A DNA stretch of 64,000 nucleotides from Polyangium jinanense (lineage in GTDB: Bacteria; Myxococcota; Polyangia; Polyangiales; Polyangiaceae). The stretch lies in NCBI RefSeq assembly GCF_028435365.1, contig NZ_JAGTJJ010000033.1, positions 62,001 to 126,000 on the forward strand. Reading direction: 5' to 3'. This document shows positions 25,601-32,942 of this stretch, in pieces (positions within the stretch are counted from its first letter, which is position 1; each line of letters starts with the position of its first letter). Made by a program: the position numbers and the translations under genes. Below the pieces are notes generated by a model. It saw nothing but the letters and a program-made list of their open reading frames with translations, had not been told where the DNA came from and searched no databases.

Positions 25601-27244
25601 CGTGTTCACGTCGTCAGCGGGATCGAGCGCGACATCGGCAAGCGCATCCTGGAGCGCATGCACTCTACACGCCTCCGCGATGTCGATCGCGGCTCGTCGA
25701 GCCATCCAATCGTTTTCCTTGCCCCGGATCCACGGCTCAAGCTGCTCCTTCAGCCCTGGATGCCAGAGCCTGCGGTAGACCAGCTCGCCGCCTACGTCCA
25801 GATCGATCAGTGAGCGGTTCGTAAAGCGCTCGAGCAGCGCAGCCACGAGCTTTTCCCGCTCGACGTCATCCACCATGGCCACGTCGCTCTGCAAAAGCGT
25901 CCGGGGATCGTCCTTGACGAGCTTGCGGAACATGTCCACGTCCACGCTCGCCATCCAGGCCGCGACCTCGCGCAGCGCCGGCACGATCTGCACGTGCCCC
26001 CCCGACGGGTACAGGATGTCCGCAAGGTCTTCCAGGCGAAAACCACGTTCGCACAGGAATCGAGCTGTGAGAAACTCCGCATACGTCTGGTGTGCCCAGC
26101 CGAGAAGGCGGCTCTGGCCGCGTTCGGTGAAGAGCTGGGTCATCTTCAAAGTTTCTTGCACCGCCGCTGCGTCGACCCGTATCATCTCCTCACCAGCGCG
26201 CTCACTCATGCCTTTCAGGCGTTCCGCAAGCAATGCGTCTTGGGGAAGGTCGCCAGGGTCCGAATCGAGGAAAATCCTGGATCGGTTCCCCAACACGCAG
26301 GCGGCGGCAATACGGGATGCAACGACCATGCGCGATGTCTTGTCCAGGCTGCCCGTGTCCTCATGATCGCGGCGACTTAGGCTCGGTTCGTCGCAGAGGA
26401 TGTGGCAACCAAGCTCGTAGATCTCCCACCGTGTCTTCGGCAGAGCGCCCTGGGCGCGAAAGCGGCGCAGTAGAAATTCGAGGGTGACCGGCTTGATCGC
26501 TAGGGCGGTGGCACCACGGCCTGCAACCTCTGAAAGAAACGCATCCGCGTCCAATCCGGCGGTGTGTGCCGCCAGCGCCACGTCTCTCTTACGCAGCGGG
26601 GCGAGCTCGTAGACCGCGACGCAGCTTTTTCCCGCAGCATCTTTTCCCCAAAGCTGATCGAGCCTCGGTTCCAAGACCAGCGGAACCTCGGCCGTACGGC
26701 ACGCGATGCAAAGGCGGAGCCGCTCGATGGGGCCGCGACGCAGCTTGCCGACGATCTGGGAGGCAGCGTCGACATCGGGATGCTCATCGAGGCTGTCGAT
26801 GAAGAGGTGAAGCGTGTGCTTTCCTTCGAGCCATCCCATGAACTTCGGGTTATCAAAAAGGTCTGCCTTCAAGTCGCGGTCGATTCGACAGTCGATCGCA
26901 AGGAGCACTTCTCCCGGGGGCAGAGATGCCGCTGCGTTGTCGCGTTCGACCTCCATCGCGTCGGTCTTGCCAATGCCCGGCTCGCCCAAAAGGAGGAGAC
27001 AGGGCTTTGCCTTTATGGCCTCGAAGGCTACCGGAAAGGGGACGGTATCCCCCTTTGCGTACCAGGTCGTTTCCCCATCGGGGTCGAGGAGGTACCCTTC
27101 CGCGTCGACCCACAGCCGTCCTTCGCGGGGGCACCAGAATCGCTTCCAGTCGTATCGCTGATTAAAGCTTCCCATGGGCAGGAGGATGTCAGGACCACTG
27201 TCCCCGTCGTGCCAGAGGCTAGGCGCCACTCCCTCGCTGTGCAA
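22679..27244 (-). CDS. NACHT-like STAND NTPase with C-terminal nucleoside phosphorylase domain
   Basis: 1521 residues; Met 24 (27175) is an alternative start. Walker A GEPGIGKT lies at 87-94 and a NACHT-like Walker B LFIDSLDEH at 147-155. A winged-helix-like region follows, then about 900 residues of helical HEAT-like repeats, the usual sensor of STAND proteins. Residues 1270-1521 form a PNP/MTAN phosphorylase domain (MTVTEVETRAVL, IIMVGIAFGVDP, LLSGPSLIDN, KGGEMEGAGL, ICDYADGN). Phosphorylase effectors usually sit at the N-terminus, so the C-terminal place is unusual. Predicted role: infection sensing that releases nucleoside- or nucleotide-cleaving activity. Met 1256 follows AAGGA and could start a free phosphorylase. 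Lower GC suggests transfer. Confidence 0.85.
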   Translation of the reverse strand: MHSEGVAPSLWHDGDSGPDILLPMGSFNQRYDWKRFWCPREGRLWVDAEGYLLDPDGETTWYAKGDTVPFPVAFEAIKAKPCLLLLGEPGIGKTDAMEVERDNAAASLPPGEVLLAIDCRIDRDLKADLFDNPKFMGWLEGKHTLHLFIDSLDEHPDVDAASQIVGKLRRGPIERLRLCIACRTAEVPLVLEPRLDQLWGKDAAGKSCVAVYELAPLRKRDVALAAHTAGLDADAFLSEVAGRGATALAIKPVTLEFLLRRFRAQGALPKTRWEIYELGCHILCDEPSLSRRDHEDTGSLDKTSRMVVASRIAAACVLGNRSRIFLDSDPGDLPQDALLAERLKGMSERAGEEMIRVDAAAVQETLKMTQLFTERGQSRLLGWAHQTYAEFLTARFLCERGFRLEDLADILYPSGGHVQIVPALREVAAWMASVDVDMFRKLVKDDPRTLLQSDVAMVDDVEREKLVAALLERFTNRSLIDLDVGGELVYRRLWHPGLKEQLEPWIRGKENDWMARRAAIDIAEACRVHALQDALADVALDPADDVNTRVQAAQAVTKIGDDQTRLRLLPLAQGQAGSDPNDELKGYALTALWPKQMAAKDMFQCLARSPNIGHLGAYFLFVDRTLKSWTAFSNPELVEGLRWAALRPAIDPIEPFADLIEHLMRRAWERGDDPAILDALVRLASVRLPRNEDLFLHARVTPEERQQTTGNIVARRERFIERFLQLAAPLKNEPWRFEMQGLLSANDIPWMVQKLDALENSSVRQRWVQLIDHALGHWVPSFDAIDAIADAMPRHAELREAFRRLEPIELGSEREAELRKEHAKYQEQVAEIARRRAARQERLVDPPPAVRVLRCLERFEQGDMNAFWQMQKEMSLRPTSIGYEDHRFTDLTKSPGWQDADQGIRERILAAAKHYIMTHDPKPEKWLGKRVYYWPAIGGYRGLFLLWTLATGWVEALPSPVWQRWAPVALGYPPEFHEHPTTELHRQLVGLTYRHAPNETLAALDVLFDEESRRGNEVFVTRELAHCWDARLGSFLFMKVQDSGLKPEVFGSLLGDLLHHHVAAAREYAASLLTLPLPKKGKARKRARLAAQELFRQVEDAGWPILEPVFRDDPVFGYKVVLGAASRMDTRRDSRWQGLSENQLADLFLWMEEQFPHEGDRNRFTGKMQTVTSRDSAAEVRNALLTVVTQRGTKASVEALRRIEQALPGQDWIKFMRIRAEEQTLAGARRLLSPEEVIALRPRAMTGPSAHNTRTMNEGTTNTKRLVERCDVLLMTVTEVETRAVLDAARVTTGRGPILRFGTRTYRDFGEIGGARVLLVSTVQAGSETPGGSMSTAYNAISEVAPQAIIMVGIAFGVDPEKQPIGQVLYSLQLQPYGPTRMGTDKDTGALHITPRGDRATATPWLLDRFHAAKQYWNQGGSVGCDACLLLSGPSLIDNIDYRDTLRTLFPEAKGGEMEGAGLYGAAMEKKVDWVVVKAICDYADGNKHEKKSERQALAAERAASFVFHALGLGAFAPREN

Positions 27245-28060
27245 GCCTACACTGGGCTTCCTGCAGGACCTCAGGCCGTAGCCGCGCCCTCACCGCGCGC
27301 ACCGTAGGCACGTGCCTCACGTGCAGATCCTCGGGCCACTCCGACCAATCCCCGCCGTACCGATCCTTGAGCTTCTGGGCCTACCCTTCGACCACGGGCA
27401 CCGAGCGAGCTGCTTTAGGAAGTACGGCACGCCCGCGGCACGACACGCATCGCGCAGCCCGCGGGCACCTCGACGTCGAACGGGCGCGCGTCCTTGCCCG
27501 ACTCGCCGCCCTGGATCACCAAGTCGATCTGCGGCAACCACTCCCCAAGGTCGATCGCCTCAACCTGCAGCTCGACCGGCAGAAAGCGTAGCGTGTTCGT
27601 GTCACCGACCCGGAGCAGCGGTTCGATGCGCCCGATCATCACCGCCGACGTGACGCTCGTCCCCGCCCAGAGGTTCCGTGGCCACGCGACGCCCCCACTC
27701 AGAGAATTCAGCCATGCGGTGAGGCCGCTTCGTGAGCCAGGGCCAGTGGTGCTGCCAGCCCTGCGGGCTCGTCACGGGTAGGATGATCTCCTGCTCGAGG
27801 TACTTGAACGAAACGGAGTTCGAGAGGGCATCAGACATGTCGGATACGAGAATCAGCCTCGGCGAGCCGTCGAGCCAGGGCTTGTCGATCCTGCGTCGGC
27901 CACGAAGATCCGGCCGTCGCGCAGCCTTCGCCACGCGCCCCTCGAACCGCGTCATCTCCTCGAGCACGGGGGCGAAACCGGGGTTTGCCTCGCTTGCACT
28001 CGTGGGGAATGCCGACGTAGCAACTCTTGCGCTGCGGGCCCAGAGCTCGCACGGTCATAG
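27245..28060 (-). pseudogene. decayed DUF5131 (phage Gp37/Gp68 family) gene
   Basis: Three leftward frames together rebuild a DUF5131 protein: CYVGIPHE, EEMTRFEGRVAKAARRPDLRG and LILVSDMSDALSNSV, then WLTKRPHRMAEFSEWG. After a frameshift come IGRIEPLLRVGDTNTLRFL, LPQIDLVIQGGESGKDARPF, AAGVPYFLKQL and GGDWSEWPEDLHVRHVP. The usual Cys cluster at the N-terminus is only partly present. At least three frameshifts make it non-functional. It lies directly upstream of the NACHT-phosphorylase gene, and with the methylase remnant on the other side it shows that the fusion gene sits in a decayed locus. Confidence 0.8.
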
Positions 28061-28166
28061 CCTATGATCGGGTGGACGGTGTCGTCGCATCACTGGATCG
28101 GCGTGCTCCCCGTGCCCTGTCGTGCACGCAGCCACCGGCCTTGCCCGGGAATTGCCGGTCAACAAA

Positions 28167-28182
28167 GTCGCGACGTCGCGAC
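28167..28182. repeat. 16-base perfect palindrome
   Basis: GTCGCGACGTCGCGAC at 28167-28182 equals its own reverse complement. It lies 16 bases past the stop of the leftward gene at 28198. It could be a protein-binding site or a transcription end structure, but no T-run follows. The rest of the gap 28061-28197 shows nothing else. Confidence 0.5.
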
Positions 28183-28197
28183 TATCTTCTCCCCTGC

Positions 28198-29085
28198 CTA
28201 CGCGGTCCTTGCCTGCTCGGGCGCGGCCGCTTCTTCCTCGGCCTCGTCCTCCTCCTCGTTGGCCTGGGCGTGGTCGTGAGCCTCTGCATCCCCGCTGGCC
28301 TCCGCCTCGTCGTCCTCGTCCAGCTCGTCCTCCTGCACGTCCTCGAGCGCCGGTCGCTCCACCGAGGCGGGCGGTGCGCCGAGCCAGGAGTCGAGCCTCT
28401 CGTTGACGTTCTGGAGCCGCTTCACGAGCTCACGTTGCTGCTCGAGCATCTCCGCGAACTTCGCACGGGCCTCTGGGGGAGGCGGGGCCTCTTTCAGCGC
28501 GGGGAGAAGACGCTCCTCCCAGTCGCGAACGTGCCCGAGCCAGTTCTTGGACGCGGAGCGCATGCCACTCAGGGTCTTCGCCGTGTTGATCTCCGGCTCT
28601 TCACCGCCCGGCGCGAACTCAGCCGCGATGCGGCTCTTAAGCTCCCGCACCGACAGCCCCTCCTTGAGCACCTGGTTGACGTACTTCCTGCGCTTCCGCT
28701 TGTCGTCGAGGACTGCGATCTCAAGCAGGTGCGAGAAGCCGATCGGCATGTCGGTCTTCGGGGAGGACTGCGTCAGCAGTTCGTTGAGCTCGTCTCGGGA
28801 CCAAGCCTTGGCGACCTGCGCATATCGGTACAGCGTCTTCTCATCGTAGCCGAGGGAGGCCGCGATCTGGGCCACGGCCTTCTTGCCGTACTTCCCTGCG
28901 TCCGCCGTCGCGTCCTTGACCAGCTCCCCGAGCTGGTGCCGGGCGCGGGTGTCGCGCGGACCTGACTTGGCAAGCTCCTTTCGGACCTTGTCGCATCGAT
29001 CGCGCAACTCGGGGGCCATCTCCTCGGCGTGTGCTTGTTCGTCGACGGTGGTCTCCACCTCGGCGGCAGCGCTGTTCCTCGGCAT
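28198..29085 (-). CDS. DUF1016-N-like DNA-binding protein with acidic tail
   Basis: 295 residues from ATG 29085, preceded by GAGGAGAAGG. The central part (YGKKAVAQIAASLGYDEKTL, GFSHLLEIAVL, RRKYVNQVLKEGLSVREL) follows the helical pattern of DUF1016 N-terminal / KorB-like DNA-binding domains, but the DUF1016 nuclease domain is absent. A coiled-coil segment (residues 185-230) and a very acidic C-terminus (EDVQEDELDEDDEAEA onward) complete it. Such proteins are usual on plasmids and phages as regulators or partition accessories. It is the first gene of what looks like a mobile-element backbone and is divergent from radC at 29388. Confidence 0.65.
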   Translation of the reverse strand: MPRNSAAAEVETTVDEQAHAEEMAPELRDRCDKVRKELAKSGPRDTRARHQLGELVKDATADAGKYGKKAVAQIAASLGYDEKTLYRYAQVAKAWSRDELNELLTQSSPKTDMPIGFSHLLEIAVLDDKRKRRKYVNQVLKEGLSVRELKSRIAAEFAPGGEEPEINTAKTLSGMRSASKNWLGHVRDWEERLLPALKEAPPPPEARAKFAEMLEQQRELVKRLQNVNERLDSWLGAPPASVERPALEDVQEDELDEDDEAEASGDAEAHDHAQANEEEDEAEEEAAAPEQARTA

Positions 29086-29387
29086 CACCTTCTCCTCTTG
29101 GCCTGATCGGCGGCAGCTTAGCCACTCGCCTTCTCGTGCCAAGTGGTGCTCCCTACGTGCTTGTACCGGTTCTTCTGACGGTCGCCTGAACGCGCGCTCC
29201 TGCCCGCGCGGAGGAGGTGGCCATTCCGTGTTCTTCGCTGCTCACAGGTCCGACTAACGTCGACCCCCGGGAATGAGCAGCGTATTTGCCTTCAAGCGCG
29301 CGAAACCTCCCGCTCGATCCGTCCTCGGAAAAACTCGTGCACGCTCGGAGATAAGAGCCACGGCATCGAAAAGGAGGCCCTGCATCC

Positions 29388-30044
29388 GTGACAGGCTCGC
29401 CTGACGCTTCTCTCACCGCTTCCATCATCAACATCGAGCAGTCCACCACCGAGAACCTGATCGACCACGTGCTCGGACGCCCCGGCGTCGCAGCCCATCT
29501 CCTCGAATCCCTCGGCAGCCTCGCCGCTCTCGCCCGCCTCTCCCCCGAAGCGCTGACCGAGCGCCTCGCCCTCGCCCCCGACGAAGCCATCCGCATCCTC
29601 GCCGCCTTCGAGCTCGGCCACCGCCGCCTCATCGAAGGTACAGACGCACCTCGCATTCTCTCCTGTCTGGAGGTCGTCGCCTGGGCCCACCCGCGGCTCG
29701 GACACCTCGCGCACGAGGAGATGCACCTCCTCGCGCTCAGCGGTCAGGGCGCCTTGCGCGGTGCGCGGCTCATCGCACGAGGCGGCCTCCACGCGCTCGC
29801 CGTTCGGCCTTCTGACATCCTTCGGGCCGGCCTCGAGCTCGCCGCGTCCGGGTTCGTCCTGGTCCACAACCATCCGAGCGGTAATCCGGACCCCTCACTC
29901 GAGGACATCGCTCTTACCCGGCGCATGCAGGAATCCGCAGACCTGCTCGGAATGCCGCTCATAGACCACGTAATCGTGGTTGCATCGGGACGATTCAGCT
30001 CGTTCGTCGCGAACCAATGGACGAGCCAATCGAGCTCGCAATAA
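29388..30044 (+). CDS. radC: RadC family JAB-domain protein
   Basis: 218 residues from GTG 29388. The full RadC layout is present: a short helix-hairpin-helix-like N-terminus (RPGVAAHLLESLGSLAALAR), then the JAB domain with FVLVHNHPSGNPDPSLEDIALT and the ending MPLIDHVIVV. The metal ligands HxHPxG...SxxD are intact, unlike the divergent copy at 7403. RadC homologues are standard passengers of integrative elements and phages; the enzymatic role is not established. The 302-base gap upstream (29086-29387) probably contains the divergent promoters, though I cannot fix -35/-10 boxes. Confidence 0.85.
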   Translation: MTGSPDASLTASIINIEQSTTENLIDHVLGRPGVAAHLLESLGSLAALARLSPEALTERLALAPDEAIRILAAFELGHRRLIEGTDAPRILSCLEVVAWAHPRLGHLAHEEMHLLALSGQGALRGARLIARGGLHALAVRPSDILRAGLELAASGFVLVHNHPSGNPDPSLEDIALTRRMQESADLLGMPLIDHVIVVASGRFSSFVANQWTSQSSSQ

Positions 30045-30102
30045 TTGCGATAGTGCGGAGATAAGAATCATGAGGAACCCCTCAACCCTGGAGGTCACCG
30101 TG

Positions 30103-30216
30103 ATGTCTCGTCTCTCCCGCTTCCTTCGCGATCCCAAGGCGGTCAGCAAGGCGCTTCGCATCGCAGCGGCCGTCATCACCCTGGTCGCGCAGATCATCAC
30201 CATCTGCCTGGGCTGA
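30103..30216 (+). CDS. 37-residue putative single-pass membrane protein
   Basis: Start ATG 30103, with GGAGG nine bases upstream; an ATG at 30070 in the same frame has no such site. The peptide has a basic amphipathic start (SRLSRFLRDPKAVSKALR) and one hydrophobic helix (IAAAVITLVAQIITICLG) at the C-terminus. Size and shape fit a phage- or plasmid-borne small membrane protein (toxin, holin-like or regulator), without specific similarity. It is followed 47 bases later by another small membrane protein gene. Confidence 0.5.
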   Translation: MSRLSRFLRDPKAVSKALRIAAAVITLVAQIITICLG

Positions 30217-30263
30217 GGAGCCACCTCGTCCCGATTCAATCCGAAAGGTATACAGGAGAACCC

Positions 30264-30428
30264 ATGCCCATCACGCCCAACGCCGCCCCGACGAACCCCG
30301 AGAACCCCGGCGCCTCGTTCATCAAGCGCGTCATGGCCAATGATTCGGCGAAAAAAGGCGCCGCCGCCCTCGTGGCCGGTGTCGTGCTCGCGGTCGTGAC
30401 CGAGGCCATCTGGCCCTCCAATTCGTAG
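30264..30428 (+). CDS. 54-residue putative membrane protein
   Basis: ATG 30264 is preceded by AGGAG at normal spacing. The first 25 residues are Pro/Asn-rich (PITPNAAPTNPENPG), then a basic segment and one hydrophobic helix (GAAALVAGVVLAVVTEAIW). Its 3' end overlaps the likely start of the next gene, which supports it being real. No family is recognised. Confidence 0.5.
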   Translation: MPITPNAAPTNPENPGASFIKRVMANDSAKKGAAALVAGVVLAVVTEAIWPSNS

Positions 30429-30775
30429 CCGACATCCTCGGCGAGGCGCTGTTCGACGAGCTGCGGCGCCGCCTCAAGGACATCGCCCCCGTCGCCGATG
30501 AGACGCTCGAATGGCTCCGGGAGGCGGCACGTCCGCCTCCCGGCGTCGAGCTCGTCAGCGAGGACGGGGCCATGTTCACCGGCGTCGTGTTCGTCGAGCG
30601 AAACCGGCCCGTGGCCATGCTGGCGTTCCGGCATGCACCGACACGGCACGCGCCTCGATACGGTCCGCCCCAATACCCCAACCAGTACCCGCCTCCCCAT
30701 CAGCGCCATCTCTTCGACGAAGACGAGGAGGATCCGCCGCCGGCCTGGAGGCCCAGCAGGTTGTGGGATCGCTGA
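30410..30775 (+). CDS. hypothetical protein, start unresolved
   Basis: An open frame continues well upstream of the first ATG (30572) with protein-like sequence (VADILGEALFDELRRRLKDI, ADETLEWLREAARPP). The only candidate beginning upstream is a CTG at 30410, overlapping the previous gene by 19 bases and perhaps translationally coupled. From ATG 30572 the product has 67 residues; from 30410 it has 121. The N-terminus looks helical, the middle has a VFVERNRPVAMLAF strand pair, and the C-terminus is rich in Pro, Tyr and acidic residues. Function unknown. Confidence 0.45.
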   Translation: MALQFVADILGEALFDELRRRLKDIAPVADETLEWLREAARPPPGVELVSEDGAMFTGVVFVERNRPVAMLAFRHAPTRHAPRYGPPQYPNQYPPPHQRHLFDEDEEDPPPAWRPSRLWDR

Positions 30776-30797
30776 AAGCGTTCATCGTCCGTCGACC

Positions 30798-30840
30798 AGG
30801 GCGTCCCGCTGGCACGTAATGACGTGCTCCGGGGCGCCCT
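30798..30840 (+). terminator. intergenic stem-loop
   Basis: AGGGCG...ACGT at 30798-30817 pairs with ACGT...CGCCCT at 30821-30840, giving a long stem with a few mismatches and a small AAT-centred loop. It stands between one stop and the ribosome site of the next gene. There is no clear T-run, so it may be an attenuator or RNA-processing element rather than a full terminator. Confidence 0.45.
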
Positions 30841-30864
30841 TCTGTTTCCGGAAAGGAGATTCCC

Positions 30865-31152
30865 ATGCGCGTCAACGGCCGCACGCTTCGCTACTCCACC
30901 CTCGCCGAGCGGCGGATGTTCCTCTCGCTCGGCATCACGGAGCTGCGCGTGCCGCGTTCCATGAACCCGTACACCGCCGCCCGGCGAATCGCTCGGGCGG
31001 CCAAAAACAACTCGCCCGACATGGAGCTCTTCAAGAGCCTCGCCACGCAGTCGAAGCGGGCGCCCGACCAGGCGCCGGGGCCGTCGCCCGACTTCGATCG
31101 GCCCGAGCCCGTGCTGCCGGAGCCGCACGAGCCGCTCCATGCCGCGGCGTAG
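30865..31152 (+). CDS. small hypothetical protein
   Basis: 95 residues from ATG 30865, with AAGGAG seven bases upstream. Basic first half (NGRTLRYSTLAERRMFLSLG, NPYTAARRIARAAKN) and Pro-rich, disordered second half. No known domain. It follows a strong stem-loop and overlaps the next gene by 14 bases, so it starts a new translational unit. Confidence 0.6.
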   Translation: MRVNGRTLRYSTLAERRMFLSLGITELRVPRSMNPYTAARRIARAAKNNSPDMELFKSLATQSKRAPDQAPGPSPDFDRPEPVLPEPHEPLHAAA

Positions 31153-31816
31153 CAGCCTCGAAGAGCTGCGGTGCGCGCTCAGGATCGCGGAGCCCAATAC
31201 GAAGAGCCTCAGCCGATACCTCGAGGAGACGTCCGAGCACGTGGCCGTTCTCCTCGGGGTCGAGCGCGAGGCTCTCGAGCAACTCGTCGGCAAACCCGAC
31301 CGTGAAGTGGGGCCGAAGCTCGAGGCCCTGCTTCACAGGCGAGCAGAAGCGCAGGAAGCCAGGCGCGCGGAGCGGGCGGCCCATATCGCCTGCTCCGCCG
31401 CCGAGCATCTCGCTCGCACCGCCGTGTGGCACGAGGGACGGGCGCACCTCGACCCGAGTATTCTTTTCGGTGCCATTCTTGCGGATGTGGGGCACAAGTT
31501 CATCGCGTTTCACGGCGGACGTGCCTTCGAGGTCCGCATGCTGCGCCATACGTTGTGGAGCGCGGGTGAAGCGCTTTCCCGGCACGACGACCTTGCCACC
31601 TGGGTCGATGCCGAGGGGCTTCACTTTCGCTGGAAGAATGGGCGGGGTGGCCTGAACTTCCTTTCGCAGCACGTCCCCGCGCGCGACATCGCGTACGGGC
31701 TGCACGTGTATCTCACACCGCCCGTGCAGCGGCCGAGCGTGCACTGGGCGCAGCGGCCACCACGGCGTCCGGTCTCGCTGGGCGATGAAGTCGTGAACAT
31801 GACGCTCTTCGCGTAG
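31139..31816 (+). CDS. hypothetical protein
   Basis: 225 residues from ATG 31139, overlapping the previous gene. The N-terminal 90 residues are helical and charged (HVAVLLGVEREALEQLVG, a possible HTH). The second half has His/Trp-rich strands (AVWHEGRAHLDPS, HKFIAFHGGRAFEV, GLHFRWKNGRGGLNFL). No family is recognised. It precedes a DUF6744 gene in the same mobile-element-like operon. Confidence 0.6.
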   Translation: MPRRSSLEELRCALRIAEPNTKSLSRYLEETSEHVAVLLGVEREALEQLVGKPDREVGPKLEALLHRRAEAQEARRAERAAHIACSAAEHLARTAVWHEGRAHLDPSILFGAILADVGHKFIAFHGGRAFEVRMLRHTLWSAGEALSRHDDLATWVDAEGLHFRWKNGRGGLNFLSQHVPARDIAYGLHVYLTPPVQRPSVHWAQRPPRRPVSLGDEVVNMTLFA

Positions 31817-31915
31817 CGATTGGCGGCAATGTATCACCGTGACGAACGACGTCTGCGGTGCCCTCTCTTCGGACGGCATGCTTGCAATGCATTGCGTCCT
31901 CTCACCGGACAACCC

Positions 31916-32860
31916 ATGACCAGCAGCGCTGCTTCGACCCTTTCCCGGTCCCAGCGCCGTGTCGCCGCCGCCGGAGGTCGCCATATCGGCGACATCGTCG
32001 GATGGAACACGGAGCGCATCAATGTCTCCCGCGAGGATGCTCGGAAGCTCCTCGAGCCCGAGAAATTCGAGCATCTCATCGTGGACATGGATCCCGCCAC
32101 GGCGCTCTCCCGCGCTGCCGGCGAGGTCAAGCGGCCGGCGAACATCCTCGTCCGGCCGTTCTCCCGCCCGAACGTCGACACGCCCGCGTCGTTCGGGGTG
32201 TACCTCCAGAACAAGATCGACGGCGAGAAGGGCGACAACGTCGTCTGCGGCGCGCGGTGCCGCGTCGATTCGGGCGGCAACCGCATCGTCTCCCTGCCGC
32301 CCGAGGGAGGTGCGGGGCTCGAGGCGGCCCTCGCGCATGCCGAGAACATCGCCGCGCACGCGAATCACCTCGTCACGCATTGCGAGACGCGGGACATCTC
32401 GAATGTCCTCGTCGCCATCGTGAAGGCCCTCTCGGGTGTGCCCATCCGCAACCGCGGGGGCCTCTACCTGCTTCCGCCGCCGTCCTGCGGCACGTGGAAG
32501 CGCCTCAAGCCCGCGCTCGAGGAGCTGCGCGTCGAGCCCCTCACCATCGAGATGCACGACGCGCCGGACAACCTCGCCGTCGCGAAGTCCGCGGCGCAGA
32601 GCGCGCTCGAGTCCGACATCGCCGAGCTCCTCACGGATCTCGAAAAGGCCAAGACCGACGGCATGCGGCAGGACGCGCTCACGCGGCGTGTGCAGTTCTG
32701 CAACGAGCTCGTCGCCAAGGCCGAGCTCTACCGCGGCGTGCTCGCAGGGGTCTCCGACAAGATCACCACCAGGGTGAAGGAGCTCCAGGACAGCTTCCAG
32801 CGCCAGCTCTCGGGCGGTGGGAGCAGCGGGCCGTCGTTCTCCATCGCCGTGAACGACTGA
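31916..32860 (+). CDS. DUF6744 family protein
   Basis: 314 residues from ATG 31916 (an in-frame extension upstream has no ribosome site). It resembles the DUF6744 family of phage and plasmid proteins as I recall it: a GDIVGWNTERINVSREDARKL start, then an all-alpha/beta middle (NVLVAIVKALSGVPIRNRGGLY) and a helical C-terminus (DALTRRVQFCNELVAKAELY). Biochemical function is unknown. It stands directly upstream of a MoxR/VWA pair, separated by a stem-loop. Confidence 0.65.
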   Translation: MTSSAASTLSRSQRRVAAAGGRHIGDIVGWNTERINVSREDARKLLEPEKFEHLIVDMDPATALSRAAGEVKRPANILVRPFSRPNVDTPASFGVYLQNKIDGEKGDNVVCGARCRVDSGGNRIVSLPPEGGAGLEAALAHAENIAAHANHLVTHCETRDISNVLVAIVKALSGVPIRNRGGLYLLPPPSCGTWKRLKPALEELRVEPLTIEMHDAPDNLAVAKSAAQSALESDIAELLTDLEKAKTDGMRQDALTRRVQFCNELVAKAELYRGVLAGVSDKITTRVKELQDSFQRQLSGGGSSGPSFSIAVND

Positions 32861-32876
32861 TTGCACGACAAACCGG

Positions 32877-32904
32877 CCCCGTCTCGGGTGACACCGGGGC
32901 GGGG
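32877..32904 (+). terminator. GC-rich intergenic stem-loop
   Basis: CCCCGTCTCGG at 32877-32887 pairs with CCGGGGCGGGG at 32894-32904 (two G-U pairs) around a GTGACA loop. It lies between the DUF6744 stop and the MoxR-type gene. No T-run follows. Confidence 0.5.
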
Positions 32905-32942
32905 CTCCGCCGCGGCTTCAACCAGTCGCGGATTTCCACAAC

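Noticed and set aside
29143..29387. Attachment site or origin of replication in the gap before radC
   Set aside because: No iterons, no AT-rich box and no integrase nearby; nothing supports it.
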